In this document: positions 5,417-8,353 of the stretch, in pieces
Layout: the number at the start of each line of letters is the position of its first letter
Numbering within the stretch: position 1 is the stretch's first letter
Origin: Candidatus Accumulibacter propinquus
GTDB lineage: Bacteria; Pseudomonadota; Gammaproteobacteria; Burkholderiales; Rhodocyclaceae
Length of the DNA stretch: 8,353 nt
Direction of reading: 5' to 3'
Assembly: GCA_016714935.1 (NCBI GenBank)
Contig: JADKBU010000039.1
Span: forward strand, 1-8,353
The notes under the pieces: model-generated
The model's input: only the letters and a program-made list of their open reading frames with translations
What the model was told of the DNA's origin: nothing
Databases searched by the model: none
Translations under genes and position numbers: made by a program

Positions 5417-6610
5417 GTGCTGCCCGTGAATCGCGACGCCGGCAGGATTCCCCCCGCGATCTGGGCGCTGGGCTTCGTCAGCCTGCTGATGGATGTGTCT
5501 TCGGAACTGATCCACAGCCTGCTGCCGGTGTTCCTGTTCACGGCTCTCGGCGTCAGCGCGCTGACGATCGGCCTGATCGAGGGCGCGGCGGAAGCGACGG
5601 CGTTGATCGTGAAGGTCTTCTCGGGCGTGCTCTCCGACTGGTGGGGCAAGCGCAAGCCGCTGGCCCTGCTCGGTTACGGCCTGGGGGCAATCGCCAAGCC
5701 GCTGTTCGCGCTGGCCGGGGGTGTCGGGCTGGTGGTGGCCGCCCGGCTCATCGACCGCGTCGGCAAGGGCATCCGGGGCGCGCCGCGCGATGCGCTGGTG
5801 GCCGACCTCGCGCCGCCCGGCATACGCGGGGCGGCTTTCGGTCTGCGCCAGTCGCTCGACACCGTGGGTGCCTTCCTCGGGCCACTGCTGGCGATCGGGT
5901 TGATGTTCGCCTGCGCCAACGATTTTCGGGCCGTGTTCTGGGTGGCTACCCTCCCGGCAGGCCTCGCTGTCGCGCTGCTGTTCTTCGGCGTGCGCGAGCC
6001 CGCGGGCGGGCCGGTCGCCAGACGTGTCAACCCGATCCGTGGCGAGAACCTGCGTCGCCTCTCGGGCGACTACTGGTGGGTGGTGGGCATCGGCGCGGCA
6101 TGCACGCTGGCGCGGTTTTCGGAAGCCTTTCTGGTCCTGCGCGCCGCGCAGGGCGGGCTGCCTGTCGCCCTGACGCCGCTGGTGCTGATCGGCATGAATC
6201 TGATCTACGCGGCCAGTGCCTACCCCTTCGGGAAGTTGTCGGACCGCCTGTCCCACACCGGGCTGCTGGCCTGGGGACTGGTCGTGCTGATTGCGGCCGA
6301 TGTGCTCCTGGCGTACAGCAACCACTGGGCCTGGGTGTGGGCCGGCATCTCCTTCTGGGGCCTGCACCTGGGCATCACCCAGGGCCTGCTGGCGACGATG
6401 GTGGCGGCCACGGCGCCGGCCGATCTGCGCGGCACCGCCTATGGCTTCTTCAATCTCGTCAGCGGACTCGCGATGCTGGTGGCCAGCGCCCTGGCCGGGC
6501 TGCTCTGGGATCGCGCCGGGGCCACATTCACCTTTCTCGCCGGCGCGGGTTTCAGCGCCATGGCCCTGATCGCGATGGTCGTCCGCGGCGCGCGGTGCAC
6601 CGAGTCATGA
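5417..6610 (+). CDS. Major facilitator superfamily (MFS) transporter
   Basis: This 397-residue inner-membrane protein has about 11-12 hydrophobic helices in two halves, separated by a basic, polar loop near residues 193-215. The MFS motif A is present between helices 2 and 3 as GVLSDWWGKRK (70-80). A weaker copy, GKLSDRLSH (272-280), lies in the second half. The segment DRVGKGIRGAPRDALVADLAP (113-133) and RGAAFGLRQSLDTVGAFLGP (137-156) is strongly conserved in one bacterial MFS subgroup whose substrate I cannot name. GTG 5417 is the start: AGAGGA at 5405-5410 is 6 bases upstream. The 33-bp gap from the CoA-transferase argues for one operon, so an organic acid or related metabolite is a reasonable but unproven substrate. 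Drug efflux is the main alternative. Confidence 0.9.
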   Translation: MLPVNRDAGRIPPAIWALGFVSLLMDVSSELIHSLLPVFLFTALGVSALTIGLIEGAAEATALIVKVFSGVLSDWWGKRKPLALLGYGLGAIAKPLFALAGGVGLVVAARLIDRVGKGIRGAPRDALVADLAPPGIRGAAFGLRQSLDTVGAFLGPLLAIGLMFACANDFRAVFWVATLPAGLAVALLFFGVREPAGGPVARRVNPIRGENLRRLSGDYWWVVGIGAACTLARFSEAFLVLRAAQGGLPVALTPLVLIGMNLIYAASAYPFGKLSDRLSHTGLLAWGLVVLIAADVLLAYSNHWAWVWAGISFWGLHLGITQGLLATMVAATAPADLRGTAYGFFNLVSGLAMLVASALAGLLWDRAGATFTFLAGAGFSAMALIAMVVRGARCTES

Positions 6611-6668
6611 GCGTGGTGGAGCAAGACCCGGTTTCCGGTACCGGCCGGTTTTCCTGGTAACTGGCGCA

Positions 6669-6692
6669 GTGCGCCCATGTTGGCGGGCGCAC
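6669..6692. terminator. GC-rich hairpin after the MFS gene
   Basis: GTGCGCCC (6669-6676) and GGGCGCAC (6685-6692) form a perfect 8-bp stem with an 8-base loop, about 58 bases after the MFS stop. No T run follows, so it is not a textbook intrinsic terminator, but it probably ends or protects the CoA-transferase/MFS transcript. The rest of the 6611-6811 spacer shows no gene. Confidence 0.45.
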
Positions 6693-6811
6693 AGACGGCG
6701 ATGGTCTTCCGGCGTACCCTGCTGAACTCGATCGGGCGCCACGCCGGCTGACGGCAGTACGCTCCGGGACGGTGCAAGGAAGCATTCGACAGCGCGCGGA
6801 GGGCACAGACC

Positions 6812-7645
6812 ATGAAGAATGAACCCGGATCAGTAACTCCCGATGTCGCCGCACACGCCAAAGCCCTGACCCGGGTGCTCGGGCAGAGCGAGCACGTGAA
6901 GCTCCTGGTGGAGGAGTGCGCCGACGAGTTGTCGTCGGTCAATCTGGCGCTCAAGGAGGAAGTCGCAGGACAGCATCAACTGTCGGGAATCGAGGAGGCC
7001 CTGGAAAAGACCGAGGCGATCGAAGGGAAGGTGCTGGAAGCAGCGGACAAGCTCTCGGTCGTGAACCAGGCTCTCGAAGTCGAGGTGGAGGCGCGGCACG
7101 TTCTCGAAGAGCGGCTGGCCGAGTTGACGCAGGAGGAAGAAGCGGCGCGGCATGCCGCTTTTCACGATGCCCTGACCGGTCTGCCGAACCGCGCCCTCTT
7201 CGACAATCGGCTGGCGCACGCGCTGGCCCAGGCCAGACGCCGCGGCTGGAGCCTGGCGGTGATGTTCATGGACCTCGACGATTTCAAGAAGATCAACGAC
7301 GTGCACGGCCACGATGTCGGTGACGCCGTGCTGAAAACCGTCGCCGCGCGCTTGCAGGAAAGCACGCGCGCGGACGACACGGTCTGCCGCCATGGCGGCG
7401 ACGAGTTCCTGTACCTGTTGGTGGCGTTCGGCGAAGTGGGCGACGTGACTCTTGTCGCGGAAAAGATCGCCAGAGCGATCTCCGCACCCTGCCGGCTCGG
7501 CATCGGTGAGTTCCGCATCCGGCCGAGCATCGGCATCTCGATTTTTCCGAAGGACGGAGCGACGGCTTTCGAGCTGATCAAGCGTGCAGATGCGGCAATG
7601 TACGAAGCCAAACGAAACCGCTCGGGGCACGCCTTTGCCCGCTGA
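6812..7645 (+). CDS. Diguanylate cyclase (GGDEF domain) with coiled-coil N-terminus
   Basis: This 277-residue soluble protein makes cyclic di-GMP from two GTP. The GGDEF domain runs from about residue 115 to the end. It shows the wide-turn motif DALTGLPNR (119-127), the metal and substrate region MDLDDFKKIND (153-163) and an intact GGDEF active site (195-199). An inhibitory I-site RADD (186-189) lies exactly five residues before GGDEF, so product feedback inhibition is expected. The N-terminal 110 residues have no membrane segment or known sensor. They are charged and helical and contain two copies of a 41-residue unit, with ECADELSSVNLAL (35-47) matching EAADKLSVVNQAL (76-88). This probably forms a coiled coil that controls dimerisation. 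ATG 6812 follows GGAGGG at 6798-6803 with 8-base spacing. The gene appears to stand alone, convergent with the RTX gene. Confidence 0.93.
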   Translation: MKNEPGSVTPDVAAHAKALTRVLGQSEHVKLLVEECADELSSVNLALKEEVAGQHQLSGIEEALEKTEAIEGKVLEAADKLSVVNQALEVEVEARHVLEERLAELTQEEEAARHAAFHDALTGLPNRALFDNRLAHALAQARRRGWSLAVMFMDLDDFKKINDVHGHDVGDAVLKTVAARLQESTRADDTVCRHGGDEFLYLLVAFGEVGDVTLVAEKIARAISAPCRLGIGEFRIRPSIGISIFPKDGATAFELIKRADAAMYEAKRNRSGHAFAR

Positions 7646-7668
7646 TCAGGGTGGCTGCACGCATTCGG

Positions 7669-8353
7669 TCAGAGAAATAGATCGGTAGCGGTCAGCGTGG
7701 TCACCCCGACGAGCTGAATCGCGAATTCCGCCGCGCTGTCGGCGTCGGTGTTGCCGTAGAGGACATGCGCGACGGTGTCGAAATACAGATCGCCGGGACT
7801 GGCGAAGACACCGGAGAACGTCCCCCCGAGCACCGGAGCGGTGAACGCCTGGTCGCCGGCGAGCGCCGCGTCGGCATCGAGCGTCGCCAGGTCGATCTTG
7901 TCCGTGCCGTGCACGAAGTCGCTGATCACGTCCCAGGTGGTGTTGGTCAGCCCGGTTTCATCGAGCGCATTGAAGTCGAAAGTGTCGCTGCCGGCGCCGC
8001 CGCTGAGGAGGTCCTGACCAAGGCCGCCGATCAGGAGATCGGTGCCGTCACCGCCGAGCAGCACATCGTTGCCGGCGCCGCCGTCGAGGTAGTCATTCAG
8101 GGCCAGGCCATTGAGAGTGTTGGCCTGCGCATCGCCGACCAGCGTGTCGTGGAAGCTGGAGCCGACCAGGTTGTCCATGTTTTGCAGGGTGTCCGAGCCG
8201 GAACCGCCGGTGACCTGGGCTGCGGTGGTCGCCAGGCTCACCGACACGGCGGCAGTCGCAAACTGGTAAGACGCGGTATCCACCCCGCTGACGCCGTCGA
8301 GCACATTGTTGCCGTCACCGGCGTAGAGGGTGTTGTCGAGCGCGTTGCCGGTG
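7669..8353 (-). CDS. RTX calcium-binding secreted protein, C-terminal part (truncated by the window edge)
   Basis: The frame is open through the right edge, so only about 227 C-terminal residues are visible and the start is outside. Glycine- and aspartate-rich nonapeptides of the GGxGxDxLx type run in series at about 7975-8082: GGAGNDVLL, GGDGTDLLI, GGLGQDLLS, GGAGSDTFD. Looser repeats precede them (GGSGSDTLQ, and TGNALDNTLYAGDGNN at the edge). These bind calcium and fold after export. The tail resembles serralysin-type C-terminal domains (DVISDFVHGTDKIDL, then DLYFDTVAHVLYGNTDADS) and ends in the hydrophobic TATDLFL. That is typical of substrates of type I secretion (ABC transporter, membrane fusion protein, outer-membrane channel). 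The catalytic or adhesive part cannot be judged from this fragment. The gene is convergent with the diguanylate cyclase, with only 23 bp between the stops. Confidence 0.9.
   Translation of the reverse strand, partial: TGNALDNTLYAGDGNNVLDGVSGVDTASYQFATAAVSVSLATTAAQVTGGSGSDTLQNMDNLVGSSFHDTLVGDAQANTLNGLALNDYLDGGAGNDVLLGGDGTDLLIGGLGQDLLSGGAGSDTFDFNALDETGLTNTTWDVISDFVHGTDKIDLATLDADAALAGDQAFTAPVLGGTFSGVFASPGDLYFDTVAHVLYGNTDADSAAEFAIQLVGVTTLTATDLFL

Noticed and set aside
3179..6367. Open frame of 1,062 codons on the minus strand opposite the CoA-transferase and MFS genes
   Set aside because: The translation is biased to H, Q, D, A, G and R with no recognisable domain. It is the antisense of two clear genes in GC-rich DNA, where stop codons are rare.
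6830..7630. Minus-strand open frame of 266 codons opposite the diguanylate cyclase
   Set aside because: The plus strand encodes a complete GGDEF protein with all motifs; the opposite frame has no family features.
7642..7649. Palindrome CTGATCAG between the convergent stops
   Set aside because: Eight bases with no loop or T run is too short to support a bidirectional terminator.
7975..8082. Tandem repeat that could be read as a CRISPR or satellite array
   Set aside because: The periodicity is 27 bp and encodes RTX nonapeptides on the minus strand, so it is a protein repeat.

Overview
The window suggests a GC-rich proteobacterium. A Betaproteobacterium of the Rhodocyclales / Accumulibacter type fits the CoA-transferase, GGDEF and RTX genes, but this rests on remembered protein style, not on a search. 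The window has two halves. Positions 1 to about 3,270 are a lower-GC accessory segment of short genes with long gaps and unusual spacers. From about 3,300 to the end, codon use is strongly GC-rich and the genes look like ordinary resident genes.

Accessory half. Positions 1-668 hold a gene split by a frameshift. Its C-terminal half ends in an Rx4H motif (RNLCDH) of the kind found in HEPN ribonucleases. After a 177-bp gap come an EVE-domain protein (846-1271) and, 2 bp later, a two-helix membrane protein of unknown function (1274-1765). A DUF4160 / DUF2442 pair follows, with the second gene starting inside the first (1793-2032 and 1992-2261). Positions 2262-2606 contain no convincing gene but a dense run of inverted repeats. 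A Phd/YefM antitoxin and a ParE/RelE toxin (2670-2984, 2988-3269) form a classic toxin-antitoxin operon. Its promoter carries a perfect 12-bp palindrome over the -10 box, the expected site of autorepression.

Resident half. A 650-residue family I CoA-transferase (3431-5383) has an intact catalytic-glutamate motif and an extra C-terminal domain of about 137 residues. It is followed after 33 bp by a major facilitator transporter (5417-6610). The two probably share a transcript, perhaps coupling organic-acid transport to CoA activation. After a spacer with a strong GC hairpin comes a soluble diguanylate cyclase (6812-7645) with intact GGDEF and I-site and a duplicated coiled-coil N-terminus. Convergent to it, and running off the right edge, is the C-terminal end of an RTX-type secreted calcium-binding protein (7669-8353, minus strand).

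The most interesting content is the run of small defence- or stress-like genes in the first 3.3 kb: a HEPN-like gene, an EVE-membrane protein pair and two toxin-antitoxin-like pairs. I see no direct evidence that they act as one system. The EVE-membrane pair is the best candidate for an undescribed two-gene unit.
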